Part shown: positions 17,535-27,206 of the stretch, one piece after another
Layout of the letters: every line of letters starts with the position of its first letter
Position numbering within the stretch: the stretch's first letter is position 1
Origin: Alkalibaculum sporogenes
Lineage (GTDB): Bacteria; Bacillota; Clostridia; Eubacteriales; Alkalibacteraceae
Assembly: GCF_009362815.1 (NCBI RefSeq)
Contig: NZ_WHNX01000008.1
Location: 1-64,000 of the forward strand
DNA: 64,000 nt
Reading direction: 5' to 3'
Program-made: the position numbers and the translations under genes
Notes under the pieces: model-generated
What the model was told of the DNA's origin: nothing
The model's database searches: none
What the model saw: only the letters and a program-made list of their open reading frames with translations

Positions 17535-17577
17535 AACTGAAAAACAGAGGCTGAGCTTTATCCAACCTCTGTCAGTT
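17535..17577. other. hairpin in the 17196-17784 intergenic region
   Basis: AACTGA..ACAGAGG pairs with CCTCTGT..TCAGTT. A T-rich run follows it only on the minus strand, so it could end leftward transcription, though no gene is known to its right in that direction. The rest of the 589-base gap is AT-rich, apart from the two palindromes. Confidence 0.4.
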
Positions 17578-17661
17578 CTAAAATAGTTAACTGCATTTAA
17601 TTATAATTTATAATATTAAAGCCTTGATTTAACAAGATTTACCTATGTAATTCAAAATAAT

Positions 17662-17677
17662 TTTAAACATGGTTAAA
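17662..17677. promoter_or_regulatory. palindrome TTTAAACATGGTTAAA
   Basis: Second copy of the TTTAANCATGNTTAAA pattern (14 of 16 positions symmetrical), about 107 bp before the reductase start. Candidate operator in its promoter region. Confidence 0.45.
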
Positions 17678-17784
17678 AAATAAATTGTACATTATTTTAT
17701 ATTATGATAAAATTAAAACGGTCAACATTGTATATAAAATAACAATATAATGTTCCGACAAAATATTAAATAGGGGGGAAACAA

Positions 17785-19728
17785 ATGTTTAGAAAGAAGA
17801 ATTCGGTTATTATCTGCTTAATACTATGCTTTGCAATGACTTTTATGGTTGCTTGCTCAGGAGGTAATTCAGAGGCGTCATTTAAAGCAGGAACATATAC
17901 AGCAGAAGAAAAAGGTAATAGCGACACTATTAAGGTAGAAGTAACATTTAGTGAAACTGAGATTACAGATATTAATATTGTATCTCAAGCTGAAACACCA
18001 GGTTTAGGTGATGTTGCTATTGAGAAAATTAAAGAAGATATTTTATCTGGCCAAACACTAGGAGTGGATGAAGTGTCAGGTGCTACATATTCAAGTGTTG
18101 CATTTTTAGCTGCTGTTATCGATTGTGTTGAACAAGCAGGAGGAGATGTTGAAGCTCTAAAAAACAAAAAAGCAGATTCTTCTAAAGGCAAGGCAATTGA
18201 AAAAACTGCAGATGTAATAGTCGTTGGTGGTGGTGGTGCTGGTTTGGCAGCAGCTGTATCAGCAGCAGAAAACGGTGCTAGTGTTATTCTTATTGAAAAA
18301 AGCATAGCGCTAGGTGGAAATACTCTTAGATCAGGTGGGGGATATAATACATATGATCCTGAACGTCAAGAATCTATAGAGATGAATGATACTTTATTAA
18401 AAGAACTTAAAGGATATCTAGAGGCAGATCCAAAAGAATACGGTGATTTTGCTCCAACTTTTGAAGTATTACAAGGTCAAATAGAGGATTATATAAAATC
18501 AGGAGACACTTCTTTATTTGACTCGGCAGAATTGCATGCTATTCACACTTATATTGGTGGAAAAAGAACTGACTTAGAAGGTAATGAAATTACAGTAGAT
18601 TACGAGCTTGTAAAGACATACACTAGTAATACCCTTCCGACTTTAAACTGGTTAGAAGATATAGGTGTAGGAATTAGAGACGATGTTAGTACTATCCTCG
18701 GAGCATTATGGCCAAGATCTCATATGGGCGACAAGCATTTAGGAACTACGTTTTTAGATCCATTAGAGAAAAAGGCAGTAGAGCTTGGTGCAGAAATAAT
18801 GTTAGAAACAAGTGGAGAAGAATTGATTGAAAAAGATGGCAAAGTTGTAGGCGTTAAAGCAACTAAGTCAGACGGTACTTCAGTTACTCTAAATGCAAGT
18901 AAAGGTGTTGTTATGGCAACAGGAGGATTTGGTGAAAATCCTGAAATGAGACAAAAATACAATGTTTATTGGCCAGAAATGCCTTTAACAATGAAGAGTA
19001 CAAATACACCAAATGCTACTGGTGATGGAATTGTTATGGGAGAAAAAGTAGGTGCAAATTTAGTAGGTATGGGATTTATCCAGTTAATGCCTAGTTCACA
19101 TCCAGAAACAGGCGCACTTTCAGGCGGTGTGTGGGGAAGTGCTGAAACACAAGTATTTGTTAATAAAGAAGGAAAACGTTTTGTTAATGAGTATTCTGAA
19201 AGGGACGTATTAGCGAAGGCTGCATTATTGCAGGAAGATCAATTGTTTTATATTATTTGTGATGAAAATACTGCTGGAATCACACCAGATGGAAAGAATA
19301 TTTGGGGTGATAATATTGAGGATTTAATTGCAAATAAAAGTATCTACAAAGCAGACACTTTAGAGAACCTAGCAAAACAATTAGGTATGAGTGATGATGC
19401 TTTAGTAAAAGAAATTGATAAATATAATGGTTTTAGTGAAAAAGAAAACGATCCTGAATTTGGAAAATCGAATTTCGGAGCTAAAATCGAAACTGGTCCA
19501 TTCTATGCTACTCCTAGATCTCCATCTGTTCATCACACAATGGGTGGTTTAGCTATAGATACGTCAGCAAGGGTTTTAGATGAAAACAATAAACCGATAT
19601 CTGGTTTATATGCTGCTGGTGAAGTTACTGGTGGTATACATGCTGGTAACAGATTAGGTGGTAATGCCATATCAGATATTATGACTTTTGGAAAAATTTC
19701 AGGTGAAAGTGCTGCAAAACAAAAGTAA
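17785..19728 (+). CDS. extracellular FMN/FAD flavoprotein reductase (fumarate/urocanate reductase-like)
   Basis: A 647-residue lipoprotein. Signal and lipobox MVAC give lipidated C24. Residues about 33-115 are an FMN-binding domain with the flavinylation motif D-E-V-S-G-A-T at 95-101, T101 being the predicted FMN attachment site. From about 143 an FAD-binding domain begins (VVGGGGAG, 146-153), ending with HHTMGGLAID and GNRLGGNAISD, typical of fumarate reductase/urocanate reductase flavoproteins. Known: such proteins pass electrons from a membrane chain to an external acceptor. Substrate unresolved. A close paralogue is at 54699; no apbE flavin transferase gene lies nearby. Strong GGGGGGAA ribosome site. 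Confidence 0.9.
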   Translation: MFRKKNSVIICLILCFAMTFMVACSGGNSEASFKAGTYTAEEKGNSDTIKVEVTFSETEITDINIVSQAETPGLGDVAIEKIKEDILSGQTLGVDEVSGATYSSVAFLAAVIDCVEQAGGDVEALKNKKADSSKGKAIEKTADVIVVGGGGAGLAAAVSAAENGASVILIEKSIALGGNTLRSGGGYNTYDPERQESIEMNDTLLKELKGYLEADPKEYGDFAPTFEVLQGQIEDYIKSGDTSLFDSAELHAIHTYIGGKRTDLEGNEITVDYELVKTYTSNTLPTLNWLEDIGVGIRDDVSTILGALWPRSHMGDKHLGTTFLDPLEKKAVELGAEIMLETSGEELIEKDGKVVGVKATKSDGTSVTLNASKGVVMATGGFGENPEMRQKYNVYWPEMPLTMKSTNTPNATGDGIVMGEKVGANLVGMGFIQLMPSSHPETGALSGGVWGSAETQVFVNKEGKRFVNEYSERDVLAKAALLQEDQLFYIICDENTAGITPDGKNIWGDNIEDLIANKSIYKADTLENLAKQLGMSDDALVKEIDKYNGFSEKENDPEFGKSNFGAKIETGPFYATPRSPSVHHTMGGLAIDTSARVLDENNKPISGLYAAGEVTGGIHAGNRLGGNAISDIMTFGKISGESAAKQK

Positions 19729-19760
19729 AGTAGAATTTTACTAAAATAGATAAAAAAAGT

Positions 19761-19790
19761 AGAGCTTAGGATATCCTAGGCTCTATTAAT
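19761..19790 (+). terminator. terminator after the first flavin reductase
   Basis: A near-palindrome (AGAGCTTAGGATATCCTAGG and CTCT, 19761-19784) followed by an AT-rich tract. It could serve both this gene and the leftward TetR gene beyond it. Confidence 0.7.
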
Positions 19791-19877
19791 ATAATTTACA
19801 AATTATAATAGCAAACGTATATATGCTTTTGAATAATAGATCTATAATAATTGGACTTCTTTCTATTGAAAATGAGG

Positions 19878-20552
19878 TTATATTACTTTAAAATTATTGG
19901 ATATTTCTATTTCCATATTATTTGCAATTTTTTTTGAATCTTCAAGAATATTATCAATGTTTGCCTGATCTAAACCAAATGTTCTAAACATAATAGTACA
20001 TTCTTTATCTGATAAATAATCATGACCACAATCTATAAAACCTAAATCATGCATTAATATAAGACCACATAAACTTGATGTTAAACTGTAGTGATTTATC
20101 TTCATTTCAATTTCATCAAAATTTAGATTATGTTTTTTATTAAGGTCATGATATATGTCTTTTCCAAAGCCAGTATTAACTTGAGATAGTAATAGCACAT
20201 TGTCTTTACAGAGTTCTTTGATGAATCTACGGTATTTAGGATTTCTTTTTCTAAACGATGCAAAAATTTTGTATTCCACTGCTGTCATAATAATATTATC
20301 GACTACTTCAAGGTCTATTTTGGTTAGTTGTTTTGCTAGGGCTTTTTTTATATCTGTGTTTATATTATTACAAACTTCATAAGCCAATTGAGATTTATTT
20401 TTGAAATAATATGCTATCATTGCTTTATTCACATTAGCTGATTTTGATATATCATCTAAAGAGGTATCATTATAACCTTTTTCATAAAAAAGTTCTGTGG
20501 CACTTTTTAATATTCTTGATTTAGAGCTATTATCTTTATTTTGAACTGACAT
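19878..20552 (-). CDS. TetR/AcrR-family transcriptional regulator
   Basis: A 224-residue regulator with a clear N-terminal TetR domain (TSLDDISKSANVNKAMIAYYF, then FKNKSQLAYEV) and a helical C-terminus. The start at 20552 follows AGGAAGTG; another ATG seven codons earlier is in frame. It is convergent with the reductase gene, and may control it through the palindromes upstream of 17785. Confidence 0.86.
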   Translation of the reverse strand: MSVQNKDNSSKSRILKSATELFYEKGYNDTSLDDISKSANVNKAMIAYYFKNKSQLAYEVCNNINTDIKKALAKQLTKIDLEVVDNIIMTAVEYKIFASFRKRNPKYRRFIKELCKDNVLLLSQVNTGFGKDIYHDLNKKHNLNFDEIEMKINHYSLTSSLCGLILMHDLGFIDCGHDYLSDKECTIMFRTFGLDQANIDNILEDSKKIANNMEIEISNNFKVI

Positions 20553-20899
20553 GATATCACTTCCTGTATTCATTTTATTTTGTATGTATAATTATAATAT
20601 AGCATAACGATAAGTAGTGGTAATCATATAATAACTCATGATTTTCTAATAGGATAATAATATACTATTTAACTTAAATTTATCATGTAATAACAGCAAA
20701 AGTATTATTATCTTGATATATGGAGCAGAATTATTTATTATCATAAATATGAACATAATCTATTATTCTTTAAGGAAAACAGTAAATAGCAATATATTTA
20801 TAATACAACAATTTGTTATTAAATCAAAGCATTTAAACATATATTCTAAAATATTCTTATTAAAAAGCTAATTTTAGTACTTTGTTTCTATTCTTATTT
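20553..20899. other. AT-rich gap without recognised features
   Basis: About 350 bases of very AT-rich sequence between the TetR gene and the methyltransferase fragment. Several promoter-like AT stretches exist, but none has a convincing pair of boxes. No coding match was seen. Confidence 0.5.
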
Positions 20900-21265
20900 T
20901 CAGCAACCACTTAGTACCTCATATATCTTTGAGAGGGCTTCTGAGAGTGAACTTACTTCATGAAGTATTAAGGATGCCATAACAAAATCAATACTTTCAT
21001 TTTGAATACTTAAATTTTCAAGAGAATCTTGAATCAGTTCAATATTATTGAGTCTTTTTTCCTTAGCTTTTTCTTGTATAACGCAGAGCATACGCTTATC
21101 AGGGTCCAAGGCGTATACTTTGTTAAGCGTACGTTCTGCCATAGCAATTGTAAAAAAACCTGAGCCAGCACCTACATCGAGTAAAGTATGATTCTTTTGA
21201 ATTGGCATTTGGCTGATCAAAACTTCAGGTGGTATGAGCTTTTCCCTCTGATTGCTATCTGAAAA
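20900..21265 (-). pseudogene. SAM-dependent methyltransferase fragment
   Basis: The 106-residue frame from the ATG at 21220 contains motif I LLDVGAGSGFFTIAMA, the acidic loop ALDPD and LASL/LHEV-like motifs of class I methyltransferases. In-frame similarity to family N-termini (NQREKLIPPEVLISQ) extends to about 21265, where a stop codon appears without a start. The C-terminal half of the fold is missing and the frame ends at EVLSGC. Truncated at both ends, so probably dead. Confidence 0.7.
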
Positions 21266-21336
21266 AGTTATTTATCAAATCACTACAAACCCTTCTTAAA
21301 CGACGAATCGACGCCATTAAGGTTGCGCTGACACTA

Positions 21337-21527
21337 TGAGAAGGAACAAATCCCCATCGTAGAAGTATTCGTAATTTATTACCAAACCAGTCAGTAGGTA
21401 GTGCGCTCTAGACAGCTTCGCCTTGGTGTATAGTAATAATAGTTGTTGCGTATATATTTGCAATGAGGATCTATAAAATTGTAAAATCTTTTTTATACTA
21501 ATTACAGTTATTATCAAAAGAGATAGT
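21337..21527 (+). pseudogene. decayed duplicate of an ABC permease 3' end
   Basis: About 190 bases closely follow 4797-4985, the end of the ABC permease gene at 4190-4954 plus about 30 bases of its 3' flank. They include GTATATATTTGCAATGAGGA, identical in both. The copy has a TAG stop where the permease has I-W and small indels, so it is a non-coding relic. It shows a past duplication of this locus. Confidence 0.8.
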
Positions 21528-21539
21528 ATGACTATGCAG

Positions 21540-21612
21540 AAGATTGGGATATGTTTCAACCAGAAAAATATTGATATGGTAATAAAACAATATATAATGA
21601 TCTTAAAAGGTA
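21540..21612 (-). repeat. degenerate end of the tyrosine transposase unit
   Basis: TATGGTAATAAAAC followed by a damaged hairpin and TCTTAAAAGG resembles 262-300. GGGATATGTTTCAACCAGAAAA before it resembles the inverted end at 110-130. It borders the duplicated permease tail. Confidence 0.45.
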
Positions 21613-21726
21613 AGGGACAATAAAATAAAAAACCATATGAAAAATGGCACGACTATATTGTGCACAGATTATCGGATGGATTAATATATCATCTGATATT
21701 ATTATTGATGACGAGGAGGTTATTTG

Positions 21727-22605
21727 ATGGATTCTTTAAGTAGTATGAATAATGCATTGGCATACATTGAAGAGCGCTTAACAGAGGAGATAGATTACAG
21801 TGAAATTTCTAAAATTGCTTACTGTTCAGAGTATCATTTTAAGCGGATGTTTTCCTTTTTATCAGGCATAAGTTTATCAGAATATATTAGGAGAAGAAGA
21901 TTAACGCTGGCTGCACTTGATTTAAGAGATAGGGATTTAAGAATAATTGATGTAGCCGTCAAATATGGTTATACTTCAGCCGATTCATTTTCTCGTGATT
22001 TTCATTCTATGCATGGCATTCTCCCTTCTGAATCAAGAAGTGAGATTACACAATTAAAAGCTTTTCCTCGACTGACCTTTCAATTATCAATTAAAGGAGG
22101 ATGTGAAATGAATTATCGAATTCTTGAAAAAGAGTCATTTAACTTAGTAGGATTTAAGAAGAGAGTTCCAGTTATTTTTGAAGGTGTCAATCCAGAGATC
22201 GCAAAAATGACCGAACTTTTAACATCGGAAGTTATTAAACAATTAAAAGCAATTTCAAATGTAGAACCAAGAGGTATCATTAGTGCTTCCACAAATTTTT
22301 CCGAAGGTAGAATGAAAGAAAAAGGAGAACTAGATCATTACATTGGAGTAGCAACATCAATTAGTGATACTGCAGATTATGATGTATTAAGAATAAATGA
22401 CAGTACCTGGGCAGTATTTGAATCTATTGGACCATTTCCCGGAACACTTCAAAATGTGTGGGGGAGGATATATTCAGAGTGGTTTCCATCTTCAGGATAC
22501 GAGGTAGTTGAAGGCCCTGAAATTTTATGGAACGAGAGTCCTGATACTGGAAATCCGAAGTATAGAAGTGAAATCTGGATTCCAGTGAAGAAGAAAGACA
22601 GTTAA
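21727..22605 (+). CDS. AraC-family regulator fused to a GyrI-like effector domain
   Basis: A 292-residue protein with the same layout as the gene at 5299: AraC helix-turn-helix pair in residues 1-105 ([36 protein letters not shown]), then a GyrI-like ligand domain ending [12 protein letters not shown] at 21727 has GAGGAGGT seven bases upstream; a TTG codon just before it is in frame. The ABC exporter genes follow 140 bases downstream on the same strand and are its likely target. Confidence 0.9.
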   Translation: MDSLSSMNNALAYIEERLTEEIDYSEISKIAYCSEYHFKRMFSFLSGISLSEYIRRRRLTLAALDLRDRDLRIIDVAVKYGYTSADSFSRDFHSMHGILPSESRSEITQLKAFPRLTFQLSIKGGCEMNYRILEKESFNLVGFKKRVPVIFEGVNPEIAKMTELLTSEVIKQLKAISNVEPRGIISASTNFSEGRMKEKGELDHYIGVATSISDTADYDVLRINDSTWAVFESIGPFPGTLQNVWGRIYSEWFPSSGYEVVEGPEILWNESPDTGNPKYRSEIWIPVKKKDS

Positions 22606-22746
22606 AAGAATTTCCATATAGATTGGATAAATAAGTAGATGAAAGGTGACATTTGTAACTAACACAAAGTTGAGTTCTATATTAAAATTGAAACTGTTAA
22701 TAATAATAAAAACGTCTATATAGGACTTAGCTAAGGAGGATTTGCA

Positions 22747-23688
22747 ATGATTGCAAAGCTAGATAATATTGTGAAACGTTATGGAAACCATCTCGCTCTT
22801 GATTGTGTGGACATTCAAATTTCAGAGGGAGAAATTTTAGGACTCTTGGGACCAAATGGAGCAGGGAAGACCACATTAATTCATGGAATGATTGGACTCA
22901 TATCTGTGGATTCAGGTGAGATTACTATTTTTGGGAAGGATTTAAAGAAACATGCACTGGAAATAAAAAGGCAAATAGGTTTGGTTACTCAGGAAGTAAC
23001 TATCTTTGAAGAGCTTAGTGCGTGGGATAACCTAGCTTTTTTTGGTGGAATATATGGCATTCGAGGGGATGAGCTCAAGAAAAATATAGAAGAGACCCTC
23101 GAAATTGTAGGTCTCACAGAGTATAAAAACAAGCTACCTGCAAAATTTTCTGGAGGGATGAAAAGACGACTCAATATAGCTTGTGCATTGGTGCATAAAC
23201 CAAAGTTTCTAGTTATGGATGAGCCGACAGTTGGAATTGATGCTCAATCCCGTAATTATATTTTAGAAACAGTAAGAAGACTCAATGGTGAAGGTACAAC
23301 AGTCCTCTATACTACTCATTATATCGAAGAAGTAGAGGCGATTTCTTCAAGAGTTGCCATTCTCGATCAAGGGCGTGTAATTGCACAAGGAACTAAAAAA
23401 GAATTAATTCAAAAAATTCAATATGAAGAACGAATTACTCTTCAGTTAGTTGAATCTGGAGAAGAAGTAATAGAAGAAATCCAAAAACTTTCAGGAGTAA
23501 AAGAAGCGTATCAACAAGGTCGAGAAGTTCGAATAATATCGGAGGTAGGGGCTGGTAACATAGAGAATATTCTTACTATCTCAAAAAAACATGGAGGAGT
23601 GCAAAATATTAATACAGAACAACCTACTTTAGAAGATGTTTTTCTCACATTAACGGGAAAACAGCTTCGTGATGGGGAGGTAGAGTAA
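22747..23688 (+). CDS. ABC transporter ATP-binding protein
   Basis: A 313-residue ATPase: Walker A GPNGAGKT (35-42), signature FSGGMKRR, Walker B FLVMDEPTVGID, switch TTHY, C-terminal QPTLEDVFLTLTG. Strong AAGGAGG before the ATG. It is followed by two permease genes with one-base spacing and one-base overlap, giving an exporter with a heterodimeric membrane part. The two-component genes follow and may sense the same stress. Confidence 0.93.
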   Translation: MIAKLDNIVKRYGNHLALDCVDIQISEGEILGLLGPNGAGKTTLIHGMIGLISVDSGEITIFGKDLKKHALEIKRQIGLVTQEVTIFEELSAWDNLAFFGGIYGIRGDELKKNIEETLEIVGLTEYKNKLPAKFSGGMKRRLNIACALVHKPKFLVMDEPTVGIDAQSRNYILETVRRLNGEGTTVLYTTHYIEEVEAISSRVAILDQGRVIAQGTKKELIQKIQYEERITLQLVESGEEVIEEIQKLSGVKEAYQQGREVRIISEVGAGNIENILTISKKHGGVQNINTEQPTLEDVFLTLTGKQLRDGEVE

Positions 23689-23689
23689 T

Positions 23690-24421
23690 ATGATATTAAG
23701 ATCTTCAAAGTTTGTGTTTAAACGCATTGTAAGAGATATTACTAGTCTTGGAATTTTATTTATAATGCCTTTGGTGTTGATTACAATTCTTGGGATGATT
23801 AGCGATGACGCACTCAATCAAAATTTGGGAATTCCAATGGTTGATAGTGTTGCCTTATCAATTATTTTAGCATTTCAATTATTTGCAGGATTTTATACTT
23901 TAGAACTCATAAAACATGATCTGTTAGGAGCACGAAAGTGGAGGTTAAAATCTCTACCTATTGCTATCAATCGATATATGTTTTCGATTATATTAGTAAC
24001 GACAATCTATGGTGGTCTTCAAAGCTACGTAATTACCCATTACACAAGAATTATCTATGGTGTGACTTGGGGAAACCAAGGACGATTAATATTAGGAATT
24101 ATACTTATTTCATTTGTGGTTCAAGTCATGTACTTGAATCTAGCCCTTTCCCTAGACAATTATAAAAGTATGGAACGTTCAGCTACTACAATCGCACTTT
24201 TATCTATGCTCTTCGGTGGAGTGTGGTTTCAATTACCGGACAATATTGTTTTGAATTTTATGGGAACATATGGAAATCCCTATTCTCTTGCTCAAAACGT
24301 GCTCCTCTACGTTATGAAAAATCAAGTGACCTATGAAGGGATGATTTCTATAGGAATTTATGTACTTCTTGCAGGAGGTCTCTTGGTTTTGAGTGAATTT
24401 AGAGGAAGGAGATTATTCTGA
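23690..24421 (+). CDS. ABC-2 type permease, first subunit
   Basis: A 243-residue permease with about six hydrophobic helices. SLGILFIMPLVLITILGMI is the first, and the protein ends RGRRLF. It starts one base after the ATPase stop and shares its last base with the next permease gene. Probably forms a heterodimer with that protein. Confidence 0.85.
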   Translation: MILRSSKFVFKRIVRDITSLGILFIMPLVLITILGMISDDALNQNLGIPMVDSVALSIILAFQLFAGFYTLELIKHDLLGARKWRLKSLPIAINRYMFSIILVTTIYGGLQSYVITHYTRIIYGVTWGNQGRLILGIILISFVVQVMYLNLALSLDNYKSMERSATTIALLSMLFGGVWFQLPDNIVLNFMGTYGNPYSLAQNVLLYVMKNQVTYEGMISIGIYVLLAGGLLVLSEFRGRRLF

Positions 24422-25107
24422 TGACAATTTTTAACTTTGTATTTAAGCGTACACTGAAAGGAAAATTTGATATATTTATGCTACTACTACCTCCTATTAT
24501 TACAGCCTTTATTTCTGTAGAAACTTGGCTTCCAATCCCTTTAGGATTTCAAATGTACGGTGTAATATTAATGTTTCTTTCATCAAAATTATGCAAAACC
24601 ATGATGGAAGATCGAGAAAAAAAAGTAATACTAAGGATAAGTGCTGCACCAATAACACATTTAAGATATTTAATGGAAAATCTACTTGCTTATACTCTGA
24701 TTTTATCGTCGATAAATATAATAGTAGTAGGAATTGGTGTGTTACGCTATGGGTCTGTCACTATTCCTCCTTTAAATATGTTTCTGCTATTTAGTGTATT
24801 TTCTGCCACATCTATAGGACTCTCTATTGCGTGGTATGCCCTTTTTAAACATACAGAAACTGCTTATAGCATCCTAGGCGGTTTATACATTTCTATGGCT
24901 ATGCTTGGAGGGATGTTTTGGCCCATTGAAATTATGCCACAAATCATCCGGAGAATCGTTCAAATACTCCCAACTTATTGGTTCGCTCTTGGAATGAGAC
25001 AAGTGGTTTACACAGGTTATGATGGTAATCTTTTTATGACTATAGGGATATTACTTCTCTTTAGTGTAGCATTTATTATGGTTGGAAGCAGAAAAAGATT
25101 AGGATAA
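24421..25107 (+). CDS. ABC-2 type permease, second subunit
   Basis: A 228-residue permease with about six hydrophobic segments, including AMLGGMFWPIEIMPQIIRR, the ABC-2 landmark near the last periplasmic-side loop. Start overlaps the previous stop (TGATG). Completes the ABC exporter. Confidence 0.86.
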   Translation: MTIFNFVFKRTLKGKFDIFMLLLPPIITAFISVETWLPIPLGFQMYGVILMFLSSKLCKTMMEDREKKVILRISAAPITHLRYLMENLLAYTLILSSINIIVVGIGVLRYGSVTIPPLNMFLLFSVFSATSIGLSIAWYALFKHTETAYSILGGLYISMAMLGGMFWPIEIMPQIIRRIVQILPTYWFALGMRQVVYTGYDGNLFMTIGILLLFSVAFIMVGSRKRLG

Positions 25108-25110
25108 AGT

Positions 25111-25165
25111 GAAACTTTATTCAGTAGGGTTTTTCTTCGTCTCCTACTGAATATTAGTTTTCGCA
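25111..25165 (-). repeat. dispersed hairpin repeat, copy 1
   Basis: ATTCAGTAGG (25119-25128) pairs with CCTACTGAAT (25143-25152). The reverse complement of the whole 55 bases is nearly identical to 37311-37370 and similar to 54475-54530. It stands between the permease and the histidine kinase gene, where it might also weaken read-through. Confidence 0.75.
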
Positions 25166-25255
25166 AAACAAGGAGCTAGAAGACTGCAACCTATGACGGG
25201 AGTTTTAGTGCTTGTTAATGCGGGATAAAATAATTACGATAGGATTAGGGATGTT

Positions 25256-26413
25256 ATGGAAAAAATAAAACAAAAATACGACTCGTTAAGCGTATATCTT
25301 AATTTGACCAGAGCCATTAGTATTGTGTTACTATTTTCCTATTGGGTAAGAACCTCCGGAGAAGCCTTAGGTATGGTACTTATTCTGGGTATTCTAATCT
25401 TTTCGATCCTCAGACAGTACTTACCAGGTGAGAGCATAATAATTTTTTTAGAGGGACTTTTCGTTGGTGGATTAAGTTATCTATGGCCAGACATTTCCAT
25501 AGCCTATTGCATTCCAATCTTTGAAGGATACCTAGAGAAAAAAACAGCATGGATTATACCTGGATTAATTTTTGTCACATTCAGAGGCAGTATTAATTTT
25601 ATCATCATCTTTGTTTTTATAGCAGGAGGATTTTTAGGATGCATTCTAAGGGTTGCTAAAAATGAAAGAGATTATTATAAAGAGGAATCAGATATAGAAC
25701 GGAGAAGGCGATACGAGGCTGAGAATCTGAATAAAGAATTTCTTTCTCTTCGTGAGGAGGTATTCCAAATGGTTGAGCTTGCAGAACGAAATCGAATAGC
25801 TCAACAACTTCACGATGATGTAGGTCATGAGTTGACTGGTGCAGTTCTTGGTTTACAGGCATTTGAGTCGATTATAGAGGAGCTGGAACTTGAATCCTAT
25901 GAGAAAGAGCTTTTTCAAAAAGCAAAACAAAGAGTTGATAATAGTGCAACAGTTCTTCGCCAGACAGTTCATAATATGAAGCCTTATGTATCACTAGGTG
26001 TTGAGGATCTACGAGGAATAGTTGAAGAATTTTGTGACATACCAATCAGCCTAAAAGTTTTTGGAAATACTGAAAAAGTTCCGATTCACTACTGGTTTCT
26101 ATTGAAAACAGCTTTAAAAGAGGGATTGACTAATATTATCCGTCATGCAAATACTACTAATGTGAAGGCTCAACTGGATGTTACCCAAAATATACTTCGC
26201 TTTAGCCTAGAAAACGATGGAGTTATAATAGCTAAAAATATAGCAAATACTTATGTTAATAAGTATCTAGATTTAAATGAGGGTATGGGTCTAAGAAGCT
26301 TAAGACAACGAACGAAATCTTATGGGGGGAACTTCTCCGCGGCGATAATAGCGGGGGAAGACAAGTTTCGACTCATTATTGTGTTGCCACTATTTGAGGG
26401 AGGGATATCATGA
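25256..26413 (+). CDS. sensor histidine kinase (HisKA_3 / LiaS-NarX type)
   Basis: A 385-residue membrane kinase. Residues 15-135 hold about four to five hydrophobic segments, followed by a coiled stretch (140-175), then the HisKA_3 dimerisation box RNRIAQQLHDDVGHELTG with phospho-acceptor H186. The ATPase domain has the N-box EGLTNIIRHANTTNV and G-box GMGLRSLRQR. It overlaps the response regulator gene by four bases. The short extracytoplasmic loops suggest sensing within the membrane, as in LiaS-like kinases next to ABC exporters. Confidence 0.9.
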   Translation: MEKIKQKYDSLSVYLNLTRAISIVLLFSYWVRTSGEALGMVLILGILIFSILRQYLPGESIIIFLEGLFVGGLSYLWPDISIAYCIPIFEGYLEKKTAWIIPGLIFVTFRGSINFIIIFVFIAGGFLGCILRVAKNERDYYKEESDIERRRRYEAENLNKEFLSLREEVFQMVELAERNRIAQQLHDDVGHELTGAVLGLQAFESIIEELELESYEKELFQKAKQRVDNSATVLRQTVHNMKPYVSLGVEDLRGIVEEFCDIPISLKVFGNTEKVPIHYWFLLKTALKEGLTNIIRHANTTNVKAQLDVTQNILRFSLENDGVIIAKNIANTYVNKYLDLNEGMGLRSLRQRTKSYGGNFSAAIIAGEDKFRLIIVLPLFEGGIS

Positions 26414-27042
26414 ATAACAGAATTAAAATTCTAATTGTAGACGATGATCCCTTAGTAAGGGAAAGCTTAAAACTATTATTGTCAAAAAAAGAAGATATGA
26501 CAGTAATAGGAACCTCGGAAAATGGGCTCATAGCCATTAATACAATGAAAGAAATGAAAAGCTCCCAGGTCAATTCACCTGATGTAGTATTAATGGACAT
26601 TCAAATGCCTGAAATGGATGGGATTGAAGCCACAGGACTAATAAAGAAAGAATTTCCGGAAACTCGAGTTATGATGCTTACAACATTTAAAGATGAACAT
26701 AGTATTCGTAGATCTCTGTTGGCTGGAGCTGAAGGCTACCTAATTAAATCCACTGAAGTCTCCAATATGGCTGTTAAAATTCGTGCCCTTTTTACAGGAA
26801 CAGTTGTCATGGATCAAAAGGCTTTGGAAGAATTGACGAAACCAAAAACTGAGGTCTTTGGTGGTTTGACTCCAAGAGAACAAGATATTGTACGTTTAGT
26901 AGGAGAAGGATTTTCGAACAAAGAAATCTCTAAACATTTGTTTATTTCGGAGGGAACAGTTAGAAATAATCTATCGGTTATTCTAGAAAAAATGAATTTA
27001 AGAGATAGAACTCAGCTGGCTATTTTATATTTAAAAAAATAG
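26410..27042 (+). CDS. NarL/LuxR-type response regulator
   Basis: A 210-residue regulator. Receiver domain: acidic pocket DDD (11-13), phosphorylated D63 in LMDIQMPEMDG, K113. The C-terminal LuxR helix-turn-helix is GLTPREQDIVRLVGEGFSNK, then EGTVRNNLSVILEKM. Partner of the kinase encoded just before it. Its likely target is the ABC exporter upstream. Confidence 0.93.
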   Translation: MNNRIKILIVDDDPLVRESLKLLLSKKEDMTVIGTSENGLIAINTMKEMKSSQVNSPDVVLMDIQMPEMDGIEATGLIKKEFPETRVMMLTTFKDEHSIRRSLLAGAEGYLIKSTEVSNMAVKIRALFTGTVVMDQKALEELTKPKTEVFGGLTPREQDIVRLVGEGFSNKEISKHLFISEGTVRNNLSVILEKMNLRDRTQLAILYLKK

Positions 27043-27122
27043 TAAAATGTAGACTCACACCTATAATTTTGGTAGTTAAACTACTATAAACTATCGCCCA
27101 ATCGTATTTGGATAGTGGCTAA

Positions 27123-27206
27123 TTAAGCGTAAAATCGTATTTTGTCCTTATCTGTGGGGATTGCGTTATACACTTTTTGCCATTCGATGTTATACATTTC
27201 TTTCAT
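27123..27206 (-). pseudogene. possible recombinase N-terminal fragment
   Basis: A 27-codon frame on the minus strand with GGAGG ahead of its ATG. The peptide has the look of the leader region of large serine recombinases (WQKVYNAIPTDKDKIR), but it stops before any catalytic motif. The match is by general resemblance only. Confidence 0.25.
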
